Counted from the stretch's first letter, positions 10,824 through 21,221 are shown. The stretch: DNA of 64,000 nt from Axinella damicornis (GCA_963931865.1 OZ007517.1:5717707-5781706); one strand, 5' to 3'. Translations and numbers: made by a program. The notes: generated by a model from the sequence alone, not told the origin.

Positions 10824-12379
10824 ATAGAGAAGTATTGTAACAAGAAAGTTTATGTCCGGACAACCTTCTCTGCACACCAAGTGAAGTGCTCTCATACATC
10901 ACATCTCTGGACCCTGGTAAAGCAAGTGGGCCAGATGGCTTGTCAGGAAGGATGTTAAAAGGCATTGCTAACACTATTGCTCCTTCCCTTTCCAAGCTAT
11001 TCAACATCTCTCTCAAGCTTGGTCGCTTTCCAAACATCTGGAAAACCTCGGCCATTGTTCCAATTCCAAAAAACTCGAATCGCAAGGAGGCATCAAACTA
11101 CAGACCAATTTCTTTACTACCCATAGTGAGTAAATTGCTTGAACGCCATGTCCATCGATACATCACCATGTTTCTTAATGAGGCCAACCCTTTGTCTAAC
11201 AGACAGTGGGGGTTCCAAGTTGGCAGATCAACGGTTACAGCTTTACTGACTGTTACGCATGATTGGTTTAAGGCACTAGAATCCAGGCAAGATGTCTGTT
11301 CAGTGTTTTTTGACTTGAAAAAAGCCTTCGACTCCGTTCCCCATCAGCCTCTCATGGACAAACTCCACAGTTATGGGTTAGATGGCAACACTCTAGCGTG
11401 GCTAAACAGTTACCTAACAAACAGGAGGCAACATGTTGTAGTTGATGGTGCTACATCCACCGAAACAGCTGTAGTTTCTGGAGTGCCACAGGGTTCCGTC
11501 CTCGGTCCCCTCCTTTTCCTCATCTATATTGATGACATAACTTCCACTAGCTTCTCTGAAGGGAGTACCCTCAATCTCTTTGCAGACGACATGCTTCTCT
11601 ATAAGATTATAAAATCGCAGCAAGACCTTGACCAACTGCAGTCTGATGTTAATAGAATACAGGACTGGGTGAGTTTCAACCATCTCACCCTTAATCCTAC
11701 GAAGTGCAAATCCATGTTCATCTCGAGGAAACGGAATTCCATCCAGCCTTTGTCTCTCCATCTAAATGGTGTCCCACTTGAACAGGTGGAGAGTTTTAAA
11801 TATCTTGGTGTCTTCCTTTCATCAGATATGTCATGGTCAACCCATATCGACTCTGTCTGCTCGAAAGCTAGGAAACTTGTGGGGCTGCTCTACAGAAGGT
11901 TTTCTACAGAGGTTGATAGCCACTCCCTACTTGAAATGTATAAGCTACTAGTCAGACCACACTTAGAGTATGCTGCTCCAGTTTGGAGTCCTCACCTTAT
12001 TAAGGACACTAACAATCTTGAAAATGTCCAGAAGTTTGCCTTGAGAATGTGCCACAAGAACTGGGATGCCGGTTACCAGGAATTACTGGATCTATCTACA
12101 TTGCCCACACTTGAGAATAGGAGATTATACTTGAAGTTATGTACACTTTATAAGATTATTTATGGATACTTTTATTTCCCACCCAATGTTTTTATACCTA
12201 AGCCAAGTAGACTCCCTTATGATACACCCCTCCTGTACCAACCTCCTGTTCGCACCAATTCATTTCAGTCATCTTTTGTACCTAGTACCATCTCTGTTTG
12301 GAACAATCTTCCCCAAGTCTCCCTCTCTGCACCAAATGTTACTACATTTAAACTACACATTGCACCCTTTTTCTTGTAA
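10807..12379 (+). CDS. LINE ORF2 C-terminal part: reverse transcriptase
   Basis: Continuation of the endonuclease frame after the shift. CIPPLNREVL, an in-frame TAA near 10838, then QESLCPDNLLCTPSEV lead into the long open stretch from about 10886. Landmarks follow: SLDPGKASGPDGL, AIVPIPKNSNRKEASNYRPI, VFFDLKKAFDSVPH, SGVPQGSVLGPLLF, NLFADDMLLY (catalytic FADD) and KYLGVFLSSDMSWS. It stops at 12379. It is clearly the same broad family as the reverse transcriptase at 7473-8645, but diverged. With the endonuclease part it would form one ORF2 protein; two lesions separate them. Confidence 0.9.
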
Positions 12380-12583
12380 CTAAGTACATGTATTTGCATA
12401 TCTTTACTTAGCCTGTTTGTATATAGGGTACATCTAGATTAGCTTCACAGCTATTATGTATCCCTTTGCATTGCATAAACTGTTATAGAAAAAAAAATAG
12501 TGACGCGCGACCTTCGTACTTTAATTTATTTACTGAACCTCGAACTCCGCGAAGAATGTTCGAGAACTTTGGGTCCGGGCCGG

Positions 12584-13986
12584 GCGAATTTTTTTTTTGG
12601 ACGTACTTTCGACTTAGTCTCTGGCAGATCCCCCAACTACGCATGCGCAGATTAGTACGACACACCCCCATAAGCACACACAGGACTGTCCCATGTGTCC
12701 TGAGCAGGAACGCTGAAGAAGAAGCGCTGAACAACTGCTGGTGAAGCTGTAAACAGAAGTGATGAAGCTGTCATGAGGTACAGAGATAGATATTACATGG
12801 ATTGAGTATGATTTCCCGCCATTTCTGTTCCAAAGTACTACTGTACTGACATTTTTCAGGGTAGTTGAGTCCGGTAGACAAGTCTGTATTCGCTGATGTT
12901 CACACATAGTGCTCAGTATACAAGAAATTATGTAGTTGCCTATAGCTAAGTATAGTCTCAGTCACCACACTCACACACAGCGGAGGAGTCTGGTCGACTG
13001 CTCACGTACGACTTGTTCTGAGGTAGCCGATAAGTAGCTGCGAACCACAGCACTTGCATATACGGCACGGCTTTTATCCAAGGTACACTACCCGCAAGCA
13101 GATTACTAATAAACATACCGTATGAAGAAGTGCTGTGGTTTGCACCTACCTAGTGTCAGAACAAGTCGTATGCCGTCGACCAGACTCCTCTGCCGTGAGC
13201 GAGAGTCTAGTACCGAGACTAAGTCGCTGGTAGTCTGTACTATATTCAAGATGCATAATTTGAAAGTGCAGAGCAGCCTTCTCCCACTGTAGGAACTGAG
13301 TGGAACTGTACTGTGAAGTTGTTGCACTGACTAGGAATACGTATCCGCATAATTGCCTCATGTGCACGCCGTGGCCGCATTCACAGCCTGGCCATGTGCT
13401 TACGAGTATGATAGATCTCTAGCTAAGTGTGAATTTGCAAGTGTGGAGCTGAGATAAACATGTCGATTACACTCACTGTTCGACTCCACATGTAGCTGCT
13501 CTAGATCTGCAAGCCCTGAAGGCCCCGCTCGCTTGTACCCTAACCTCTGGATTACTGTGGAGTTGCGGTATAGACAGATGTCGACTGGTCAACTGTTTGA
13601 CTCCATAGGTAACTGTTTGACTCCATATGTAGCTGCTCCAGCTCTGCAAGCCCTGGAGCACCGCACGCTCATCCACTGATCTGTTTCTCAAGGTTGTAGT
13701 TCTCGCACCGTCGAGCCCTCGCAGCAAATATAACTCAATTGGCCGGCAGGAAACCCGCAACATTCCTATCAACATTCCTGAGCGTAACATATTCCAGTAC
13801 GTACATACGTACCACGTACGTACGTACATACATATATAGTGAGAAAAAGATCCCCCATTCAGAGCCTCGCACTAATGCGCTCGGCAATTATATTGCATAT
13901 ACACATTGCATTACACATGTATGTATCCTGTCACGTGATGGACTCCAGGTGGAGTTGACAACTATGCAACACCCACCATTAATAGT

Positions 13987-14019
<33 letters not shown>

Positions 14020-14629
14020 TGATGGTGAATCCACGTGCACATTTCTGCATGCCTCAGGGATATTGATATACTGTGCAAATTGTACCACAACCTACATGGG
14101 ACACCCCCTTTCAGAACGTTATGCTTTATTCTGAATTTCGTACTTTACACAGATGGCTTGTTGACTGACACCAACCTACTACCTGGAGTAGAACGTAAAT
14201 CAGCAAGCAACAGTTTGGCCAGTGTGGGTGGCTGAAGAAAGAAGATGCATGCAGGACTGTTTGCAAACACTACTAATTGAATAAATTATGATTTTGAGCC
14301 CATCATGTGTACATGAGCATGGTGTAGCTATATGGATGCAGTCACAACTGACAAAATACAAACTGAATCTGAGACAAATGAATGGCTACCAAGACAAGGC
14401 AGTTGAGTTTTAGTCAGTTTGGGTCCAGGCCAAGCTCATGGGGACTCAGCAAATACCAGCTACTTCTGTCTCTGCTATCAAACACTCATCCGCCTTTCTT
14501 GCATTCACAGGGCTGTGTTCGAATTGCACATTTGTGGGTGTGGTTAGGGTTGGGTTACCATTTTGCGCATGCGTAGTTGATAGATCTGCCAGAGACTAAG
14601 TCGAAAGTACGTCCCAAAAAAAAATTCGC
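12584..14629. mobile_element. 2-kb inverted-repeat DNA element with 9-bp target duplication
   Basis: The ends GCGAATTTTTTTTTGGACGT and its inverse (ACGTCCC, A-run, AATTCGC) start arms of about 75 bases. These continue through ACTTTCGACTTAGTCTCTGG and CAACTACGCATGCGC. The direct 9-mer CCGGGCCGG flanks both ends (12575-12583 and 14630-14638), and the flanks join to give HMR sequence. A 9-bp duplication and long arms fit a Mutator-like (MULE) non-autonomous element. No transposase frame is visible. The interior holds a hairpin (12975-13205), a partial direct duplication (13480-13530 and 13612-13665), and a run of 32 G at 13987-14018. Confidence 0.75.
12975..13205. repeat. Hairpin inside the 2-kb element
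   Basis: GGAGGAGTCTGGTCGAC near 12980 and GACTTGTTCTGA near 13010 are matched in inverse orientation by TCAGAACAAGTCGTA near 13156 and GTCGACCAGACTCCTC near 13177; AGCACTTGCAT/GAAGTGCTGTGG also partly pair. It makes a long imperfect stem inside the element, of unknown role. Confidence 0.55.
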
Positions 14630-14678
14630 CCGGGCCGGGCATGGGCTGGAATCCAGCGGGGAGCAGCAGTCGAGTAAT

Positions 14679-15868
14679 CTATGGTGGCCGATAGGGGAAA
14701 CCCGAAGCGGGCGCCCGACGCCCGATACCCGATGCATGTCGGCTAGTACCCGATGCATGCATGTCGGCCAGTACCCGATGCATGTCGGCCAGTACCCGAT
14801 GCATGTCGGCCAGTACCCGATGCATGTCGGCCAGTACCCGATGCATGTCGGCCAGTACCCGAACCATGTCGGCCAGTACCCGAACCATGTCGGCAGTACC
14901 CGAACCGTGGCGGCCAGTACCTGAACCATGTCGGCCAGTACCCGAACCGTGTCGGCCAGTACCCGAACCATGTCGGCCAGTACCCGAACCATGTCGGCCA
15001 GTACCCTAACCATGTCGGCCAGTACCCGAACCATGTCGGCAGCACCCGAACCGTGGCGGCATGCAGTACCCGAACCATGTCGGCCAGTACCCGAACCATG
15101 TCGGCAGTACCCGAACCGTGGCGGCCAGTACCCGAACCATGTCGGCCAGTACCCGAACCGTGTTGGCTGTACCCGAACCATGTCGGCCAGTACCCGAATT
15201 GTCAGCCGGCTGGCTCACTGCGCCAGCTAAATGTGGGAAGTTCGAGATTGCTACATGTGCTAGCTAGCTGAAGCGATTATGGATCAACGTCACAGGACGG
15301 TAAGGATGTAACGCTAAGGCTGTAGCGTTGTGTCTGTTAACTACTGCCAGGATGTATTCACGAGTTTTATCAGCTTTCTCTTGGCCATGGCTGCGCCGCA
15401 CTATTGCTAAATATAACACGTGGCTACTAGTATAATGACCATGCGGCCAATGACGTCATGTTAGCGTGGACCGAAAGGTTCGGGTGCTACCGACATGGTT
15501 CGGGTACCGCCGACAAGGGTCGGGTACTGGCCGACATGGTTCGGGTACTGCCGACATGGTTCGGGTACTGCCGACATGGTTCGGGTACTGGCCGACATGG
15601 TTCGGGTAACGGCGACAAGGTTCGGGTACTGGCCGACATGCATCGGGTACTGGCCAACATGCATCGGGTACTGGCCGACATGCATCGGGTACTGGCCGAC
15701 ATGCATCGGGTACTGGCCGACATGCATCGGGTACTGGCCGACATGCATCGGGTACTGGCCGACATGCATCGGGTACTGGCCGACATGCATGCATCGGGTA
15801 CTAGCCGACATGCATCGGGTATCGGGCGTCGGGCGCCCGCTTCGGGTTTCCCCTATCGGCCACCATAG
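14679..15868. mobile_element. Foldback element made of mirrored 21-bp minisatellites
   Basis: Ends CTATGGTGGCCGATAGGGGA and its inverse are flanked by TAAT on both sides (14675-14678 and 15869-15872), and the flanks rejoin into HMR minisatellite. Left arm (about 14730-15205): tandem 21-bp units GTACCCGATGCATGTCGGCC, changing inward to GTACCCGAACCATGTCGGCC. Right arm (about 15475-15835): the same two unit types in mirror order and inverse orientation. The loop, 15206-15474, is unique. Long reading frames in all frames are artefacts of a unit length divisible by three. Confidence 0.8.
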
Positions 15869-16135
15869 TAATCGGGGAGCAGCAGTTGAAGCAATCGGGG
15901 AGTAGCAGCCGAAGTGGACGCGATCGGGAGCAGCAGCTGAAGCGGGTGCAAGCGGTGAGCAGCAGACGCGATCGGGGAGCAGCAGCGGAGGCAAAGAGGG
16001 AACAGTAGTTGAAGTGGATGCCGCAATCGGGCCCGGGAGCAGCAGTTGAAGCGGACGCAAGCGGCGAGTAGCAGCTGAAGCGGACGCAATCGGGGAGCAG
16101 CTCTTCAGTCTGCACAGAGAGCTGTCCGGCGCCGG

Positions 16136-17079
16136 TGTCATCGCGGATTGCGTCCGGCCTAGATTGTGTCCGGTGGACGTGATCCGCTAGCTGATTGTGT
16201 CCGGTCGGACGCAATACGCTAGCGATTGCGTCCACCCGGACTAGCGGAAACGGTCCGGCTTCGCGGATTCTGTCCGGCCGATCGTACAACCGTCCCGCGA
16301 AGGCCATGGTTTTGATTCTGTCCGTACAACCGTCCCGCGCGAAGGCCATGACCTTGACATGTTTTGAAGAGCACTGCAGTATAAAAGGCCGCGTCTTGGA
16401 GAGTTGAATTCACATAGTCCAGCGGGCGAAATGGCGAAGGAGAAGTTGAGTGAAGCGCAAGAGTATGAAGTTCTTATTATTATGCAACAATTGTACTATT
16501 CAACATTCATCTTTATTGTGCAACATTCATCTTATTATAAATTATTATGCAACATTTACTACTTATGCTACAATTATTCTTATCCTGGTTGTGTCCCCGG
16601 ACACTATCCGCTAGCAGATTGTGTCCGCCTGGACAGTATCTGCTAGCAGATTGTGTCCGCCTGGACAGTATCTGCTAGCAGATAGTGTCCGCCTGGACAC
16701 TATCCGCTAGCAGATTGTGTCCGCCTGGACAGTATCTGCTAGCAGATAATGTCCGCCTGGACAGTATAATATTATATCTGCTAGCATAATTATATATAAT
16801 AGTGTCCGCCTGGACAGTATCTGCTAGCAGATAGTGTCCGCCTGGATAGTGTCAGCGGGGTGGGATAGTGTCTGCCTGGACAGTATATCTGCTATTAAAC
16901 AGATAGATAGCTAGTGTCCAGGCGGACATAATCCGCTAGCGGACCGAGTCCGGGCGGACTCCATCCGCTAGCAGTTAGCGTCCGCCCCCCGGACACTATC
17001 CGCGAAAGCGGACACAATCTGCTAGCATATCGGGTCCGGGGCGGACACTATCCGCGGCCGGACGCGATCCGCTGTGACA
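16136..17079. mobile_element. Inverted-repeat element filled with palindromic tandem repeats
   Basis: Ends TGTCATCGCGGATTGCGTCC and the inverse of CGGACGCGATCCGCTGTGACA are flanked by CCGG on each side (16132-16135 and 17080-17083). The HMR sequence GGCGCCGG/ATTACGCACGG is restored by removing it. Inside, 16590-17060 is a tandem array of roughly 30-base units that combine the palindromes CTGCTAGCAG and GTCCGCCTGGAC. No coding sequence is recognised. Confidence 0.7.
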
Positions 17080-17142
17080 CCGGATTACGCACGGTAGGCG
17101 AACGAGGGGGAAGTAGCTGAGCGAGCGAAGCGAGCTCAGCTA

Positions 17143-17277
17143 CTTGTACATCTTAAGATTTTAATTAACGTGTGTCTGTGTGTGTGTGTGTGTGTCTGTG
17201 AGTGACGGAAGTGGGATGTTCGTGGGGCGGGACTACCCTATAGTGACCGTGGCGCGACCTTCGTACTTTAATTTATT
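17143..17277 (+). repeat. HMR 5' fragment, head-to-tail with the preceding copy
   Basis: Directly after the CTTGTA end of the previous HMR, a new 5' end starts (TTAAGATTTTAATTAACGTG). It runs through a TG microsatellite, GGGATGTTCGTGGGGCGGGA and GCGCGACCTTCGTACTTTAA, and is cut off by the 3' end of a minus-strand LINE. This is the third head-to-tail junction of the family seen here (also about 6400 and 9054). Confidence 0.7.
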
Positions 17278-19778
17278 ATATATATAAATTTTAATGACAA
17301 TGGAAGGCCAGGGGACCCATATGTCAAGACTACAGATAAATACATACAAATACACACTTGTTAAAGTTAAAGTTTACGCTTTACCAAGAAACTTTGGTAC
17401 ACAAACACACCTGTGAGCCAAATGATATGAACATTCTTTGAGAGCAAAATAAATATTAGCTTGTCAGTAGCGCTCATGTGGGGAAAGGAACTGTTGAGGG
17501 ATCTGCAGCAGTTAAATAGTTCGTCTCTGTAATGACCTCGCCACAACCGGCAGGTGATCAGAAAATGGGTTTCATCCTCAATTTCGATACAACTTGGACA
17601 GAGGCGTTCCTCCAGTGGAGTAGGTTTAGGGAGGGAGTATCGGCCCGTTTCAATCCTTAGTGAGTGGGAACTAGATCGTAGTCTAGCCAGTTGTATACAA
17701 ATATGTCTTGGGAGGTTGAGGTATGGTTCAAATTCAAGCCTTGTTTTGAACAAACGGTATGTTCTCAATTTTCTGGATGTGGCCAGATCACTTAACCATT
17801 GTTGTTGATATTGGTCCCAAAGTCTTTGCGTAAGCTTTTCAATGAATAGGTCATGTGGAATACTGTCTGGGTTGTTCCAGATATGGGAAAACCCTGCTTT
17901 GTCGAGCACTGTCTTGACTGTCTGTGCCCACTGACTGGGCTGCTCACAAATATTTAGCTGGTACGCTTCCTGCAATAATGGAGGGATGTCCCAGTGTGTT
18001 GAAATACGTAACCAATACTTTACCATAGCAATCTTTCTTCTGTTCTCCAGGGGACACCTACCAAGATCTCCATATACTGCTGCATTGCAAGCAGACGTTG
18101 GCAGCCCAAGAGCAAACTTACAGAACCGTTTATGAACTTTTTCCATTTCCTCTGCTTTGTCAGAGGCCCAGACTTCACATCCATATTCTGTAATGGGGCG
18201 TACTAATGTATCAAATAGGTATAGTAGTGTTGTTGGTTTAGGATGACCGAGGTGCATTGAAGTCTTTATCAAGGAGAAGGTGGCCTTATTAGCCTGGGAT
18301 GCCAAAATCGAAATGGCTGGCTTCAGAGACCCATTTGCTGACAAGAGGACACCCAGGTATTTGTATTCTGATGCAATGGTAATGGGTGATCCACTCAAAT
18401 GGAACCTGTGTGACATTGTTGTTCTTTGCCGTGAGAAGCAGACAACCTTGGTTTTCATTAAATTTACTTGGAGGCTCCATTTTAGGCAGTACTTGGACAG
18501 GCTGTTTATGGAAGACTGGAGTGCCTCAGAAGATTCAGAAAGAAGAACCAGGTCATCTGCAAAGAGTAGGAGTCGTAACTTAGAATGAATGAGATCAACA
18601 CCTCCAGCCTCATCTGCTTCTAGGTGCTGTTCCAAATCAGCTATAAACAAATTGAACAGTAGGGGACTGAGGTTATACCCTTGACGCACACCTTTTCTAC
18701 ATGGGAAGAGAGAGGAGATCTCAGTTCCCAGCTGAACTACTGATATGGCGTTCGCATACATACTTTGAAGCAGGGTGAGTATCATATTGCTAACTCCCTG
18801 CGATGCTAGCTTGGTCCATAGGGCACCATGACTTATTGAATCAAAAGCCTTCTTGAAATCCACAAAGCAGGCAAATAAAGGTTTGGCTTTCTTCCTGTAG
18901 AACTGGATAACTGAGTTTAGGATAAATATTGGATCAGTCGTTCTTCGGCCATGTCGAAAGCCAAACTGTGTTTCATTTATAACATGTGTTGTTTCAGCCC
19001 AATCTAGCAGTCTGGCCCTTATGATGGCAGTGAAAATCTTGCCCATGACACTGAGGAGGGTAATGCCTCGGTAGTTGCTAGGGTCCTGTTTTTCACCACT
19101 CTTGTGAATAGGTTTGATAACACCAATGCTCCATGTTGAGGGGTAGATGCCTGAGGTTAACACCTGATTGAAAATGTCTCTAAGGAAAAAGACCAGCCGA
19201 GGGTCAAAGAGCTTAAAAAAGGCTGGCGTTAAGCCATCCCAACCAGGTGCTTTGTGAGATTTGAGATGTGCAATTGCCGACTCTACTTCTTCCATTGTAA
19301 TGGGAGAGTCCGTCGATGGATTTCCCAGTCTGCTTCCTCCCGGAGTGACCTGACTATCCAGTGGGGCTGGGCCGAGATTGAGCTCCTCAAAATGTGTTTT
19401 CATTGCATCCAGAGGGATAGGGATACGTTCAGGTGTTTGCTGCCCTGAGGCTCTACGGACCCATTTCCAAAAGGTGTGAGGGCTCCTCATTCTAAACGAC
19501 TCCAACTCATCATGGAGATTCAAAGCTGCTTGGCGTTTTTTTCTTCTGACCATGGCCTTGTAACTCTTTCTGGCTGTTAAGTACTTATCTTTTGTCCATG
19601 GGTCGTCTGCCTTAGATTTAAACAACTTTCCCAACTTCCTTGTTAATCGTTTTTGATCCTTACATTCATGATCAAACCAAGAGTTTCTGGGGAATTTCTT
19701 AGTTGTTCTAGTAGGGCGTTTGTTTGCATGTTTTCCCAGGACATCTTGAAGGAGGTTTGTAAAGTGAGTGAACTAATG
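17278..19778 (-). mobile_element. 5'-truncated LINE of a second type
   Basis: The 3' end abuts an HMR after TTTAATTTATT and ends in a (TA)-rich tail (17278-17300). Coding sequence follows to about 19772, where similarity stops at a stop codon, presumably the 5' truncation point. The protein is clearly different from the CR1/Jockey-like copies nearby, so at least two LINE lineages have been active here. Confidence 0.85.
17367..19772 (-). CDS. LINE reverse transcriptase with C-terminal zinc-knuckle-like region
   Basis: About 800 codons, uninterrupted. The N-terminal linker has KKFPRNSWFDHECKD. Reverse transcriptase motifs follow: KSHKAPGWDGLTPAFFK, IGVIKPIHKSGEKQDPSNYR, FACFVDFKKAFDSISH (catalytic Asp), KGVRQGYNLSPLLFNLF, the active-site FADD in LLLFADDLVLL, and EYKYLGVLLSANG. 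The C-terminus has FALGLPTSACNAAVYGDLGR and CPSCIEIEDETHFLITC, a Cys/His pattern seen in several LINE ORF2 C-termini. No endonuclease domain remains and no start codon is credible; the frame opens right after a TAG. The intact frame suggests a recent insertion. The clade is uncertain (the I/Ingi/Nimb group is a guess). Confidence 0.9.
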   Translation of the reverse strand, partial: FTHFTNLLQDVLGKHANKRPTRTTKKFPRNSWFDHECKDQKRLTRKLGKLFKSKADDPWTKDKYLTARKSYKAMVRRKKRQAALNLHDELESFRMRSPHTFWKWVRRASGQQTPERIPIPLDAMKTHFEELNLGPAPLDSQVTPGGSRLGNPSTDSPITMEEVESAIAHLKSHKAPGWDGLTPAFFKLFDPRLVFFLRDIFNQVLTSGIYPSTWSIGVIKPIHKSGEKQDPSNYRGITLLSVMGKIFTAIIRARLLDWAETTHVINETQFGFRHGRRTTDPIFILNSVIQFYRKKAKPLFACFVDFKKAFDSISHGALWTKLASQGVSNMILTLLQSMYANAISVVQLGTEISSLFPCRKGVRQGYNLSPLLFNLFIADLEQHLEADEAGGVDLIHSKLRLLLFADDLVLLSESSEALQSSINSLSKYCLKWSLQVNLMKTKVVCFSRQRTTMSHRFHLSGSPITIASEYKYLGVLLSANGSLKPAISILASQANKATFSLIKTSMHLGHPKPTTLLYLFDTLVRPITEYGCEVWASDKAEEMEKVHKRFCKFALGLPTSACNAAVYGDLGRCPLENRRKIAMVKYWLRISTHWDIPPLLQEAYQLNICEQPSQWAQTVKTVLDKAGFSHIWNNPDSIPHDLFIEKLTQRLWDQYQQQWLSDLATSRKLRTYRLFKTRLEFEPYLNLPRHICIQLARLRSSSHSLRIETGRYSLPKPTPLEERLCPSCIEIEDETHFLITCRLWRGHYRDELFNCCRSLNSSFPHMSATDKLIFILLSKNVHIIWLTGVFVYQSFLVKRKL

Positions 19779-19782
19779 ATCT

Positions 19783-19912
19783 TGTCCTAGGACAGACAGA
19801 GAGCTTGTGGGTCAACTGAAGAGGTTTAGGGTATGGTATATAGGCCCGGATCAGGCTACAGATAGGTGATCATGTTCTGCAGTTGATCTGATCTTAATTG
19901 TAAGCTCAGCCT
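19783..19912 (+). repeat. Dispersed repeat, copy A
   Basis: CTTGTCCTAGGACAGACAGA, GTGGGTCAACTGAAGA, ATCAGGCTACA.ATAGGTGAT and GTTCTGCAGTTGATCTGATC recur in the same order at 22596-22732. Both copies are about 130-140 bases and have no coding potential. The rest of 19913-20330 shows nothing recognisable. Confidence 0.6.
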
Positions 19913-20334
19913 GATGTAGCTAGCATGCACCAGATACCACATCAGGAACTCACTTCCCTTGCCAGCACCAACATGCAGCAGTGAGCAGGGACTACGACCA
20001 CATTTCCGTACGAAAGTATCTCCTTATTCCCAACCAGCTGCAGCACTGCCGACCTTCAGTTTATGTACAATAGAGACTCTAATGGTCGACCACCCACGCC
20101 ATTGCAGAATAATGGGAGGAGCTCGTTATTACATGACGTCATTCCATAAATGATTAATTAGCTAGGCGGCTAGGATGCGGGCGCCGCACAACGAAAGTCT
20201 GCTCCGGCCCCGGGGCAAACACCGACAGCCTTAGCTAGCACCGCAAAAGAGTAAGATCATCAAGAACAGAAAGCTGCCCAGCCTCCACGTCATAAGGTGA
20301 GACATTGACGCAAGGCCTGTGCGCCTGCGATGTA

Positions 20335-20505
20335 AGCTAAGATATGTAAGACCACGTATACTACGACGTGGATATTGGTCCGGTAGGAAGTACATACTTT
20401 AGGTATAGGTACCGGAAACGCGCGCGCATCTAGCTAGAACCGTCCCTTGCCCTAACCCATTGCCCTACTTCCTGCTGGACCAATATCCACTTCGTTTATA
20501 CTAAG
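20335..20505. repeat. Small foldback element
   Basis: GTGGATATTGGTCCGGTAGG near 20370 is matched inversely by CTTCCTGCTGGACCAATATCCAC near 20468. The outer parts (CGTATACTACGA and TCGTTTATACT) also pair. The loop is about 80 bases. Nothing else is recognised in 20511-20844. Confidence 0.55.
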
Positions 20506-20844
20506 CAACTTACATCAGTGACAGAACGACAGTCGTGCAGTTTAGGAGCTTGGCTTTGTGTGGGCGCAAAAGATTTATGAACTGGGGTAAGGTGTCAACT
20601 GACACGAAAGAAAATGATTGGGCTGAGGTGACATGTTATACTTCAACACAACAGTGCCTGCCTCTCGCCACCAAAAATTGATTCCTACAGGCCTACTAAG
20701 TGAGCTCATTTTCCTCAGCCTCAATGTCCTAGAATTTTCCTGCTATTGCAAGATTGTATTATGTATATGCACTGCTTTGTGTGTGTCTGTAGGTCTCTAA
20801 TCTACCAACAGGAAGAATAAACCATGTCTGGTGGAATTGAGCTG

Positions 20845-21221
20845 ATTTCGCCTACTCTCATTTTGCCTACTCCCATTTCGCCTACTAAAGATCAATGTGT
20901 GTCATTTCGAGATAAAAAATTAAATTTACAGGTTAGTATGAGCAGATACACCTGAAAGCTCAAAATTGAAAGGAACACAACTGGGGAGAAGTCCAGGCTC
21001 AGCTCTTCTGCCTTCTCCCAAAGGTCCTCTGATAGGTATCTCTTGGTACAATTTACTCCTTGCTCATTCTATTTGAAAACTGATCTTACTGACCTTTGAG
21101 ACCTCAGTTTTCTCATGGTACAGATAGGTAGCCATACATGCTTAACATGAGTAGGCGAAATTACACACATCGATTTTTAGTAGGCGAATGAGAGTAGGCA
21201 AAATTAGAGTAGGCGAAATGA
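20845..21221. repeat. Inverted-repeat element with CGCCTACT motifs
   Basis: Left end: three consecutive units TTTCGCCTACTCTCA, TTTTGCCTACTCCCA, TTTCGCCTACTAAAG. Right end: the inverse, TTTAGTAGGCGAATGAGAGT, AGGCAAAATTAGAGTAGG, CGAAATGAG. The arms are about 50 bases around a 270-base interior without coding sequence. Confidence 0.7.

Larger units (their letters stand above)
9136..12496 (+). mobile_element. Near full-length LINE (endonuclease plus reverse transcriptase)
   Basis: The element splits the HMR between ACTAGACT and ATAGTGACGCG. It holds a possible leader or ORF1 region (9136-9500, serine/asparagine/glutamine-rich, no recognised domain), an apurinic-like endonuclease, a linker and a reverse transcriptase. 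It ends with a 3' UTR of about 115 bases and a short A-run. At about 3.36 kb it is close to the size of CR1/Jockey-like elements with a short ORF1. It carries one frameshift (about 10805) and one stop (TAA at about 10838), so it is probably inactive. Confidence 0.85.
9054..17142 (+). repeat. HMR copy dispersed into pieces by four nested insertions
   Basis: Ordered HMR segments: 9054-9135 (5' end to GGGACTAGACT), 12497-12583 (ATAGTGACGCGCGACC to the GGGCCGGG region), 14630-14678 (GGCATGGGCTGGAATCCAGC and first minisatellite unit), 15869-16135 (minisatellite to GTCCGGCGCCGG), and 17080-17142 (ATTACGCACGGTAGGCGAAC plus the complete 3' hairpin). Together they read as one full-length copy closely matching the intact copy at 51448-51985. 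The intervening blocks are the LINE, two inverted-repeat elements and the mirrored minisatellite foldback described separately. Confidence 0.8.

Noticed and set aside
14730..15205. Regularly spaced 21-bp repeats that could suggest a CRISPR array
   Set aside because: Units are contiguous without unique spacers, variants are mirrored in an inverse array at 15475-15835, and the context is an animal genome. It is a minisatellite inside a foldback element.
14555..15271. Several overlapping open frames of 80-208 codons on both strands
   Set aside because: The repeat unit of 21 bases keeps all frames open; the peptides are simple repeats.
17554..19448. Plus-strand frames antisense to the minus-strand LINE
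   Set aside because: Shadow frames of a well-supported reverse transcriptase; none has its own motifs.
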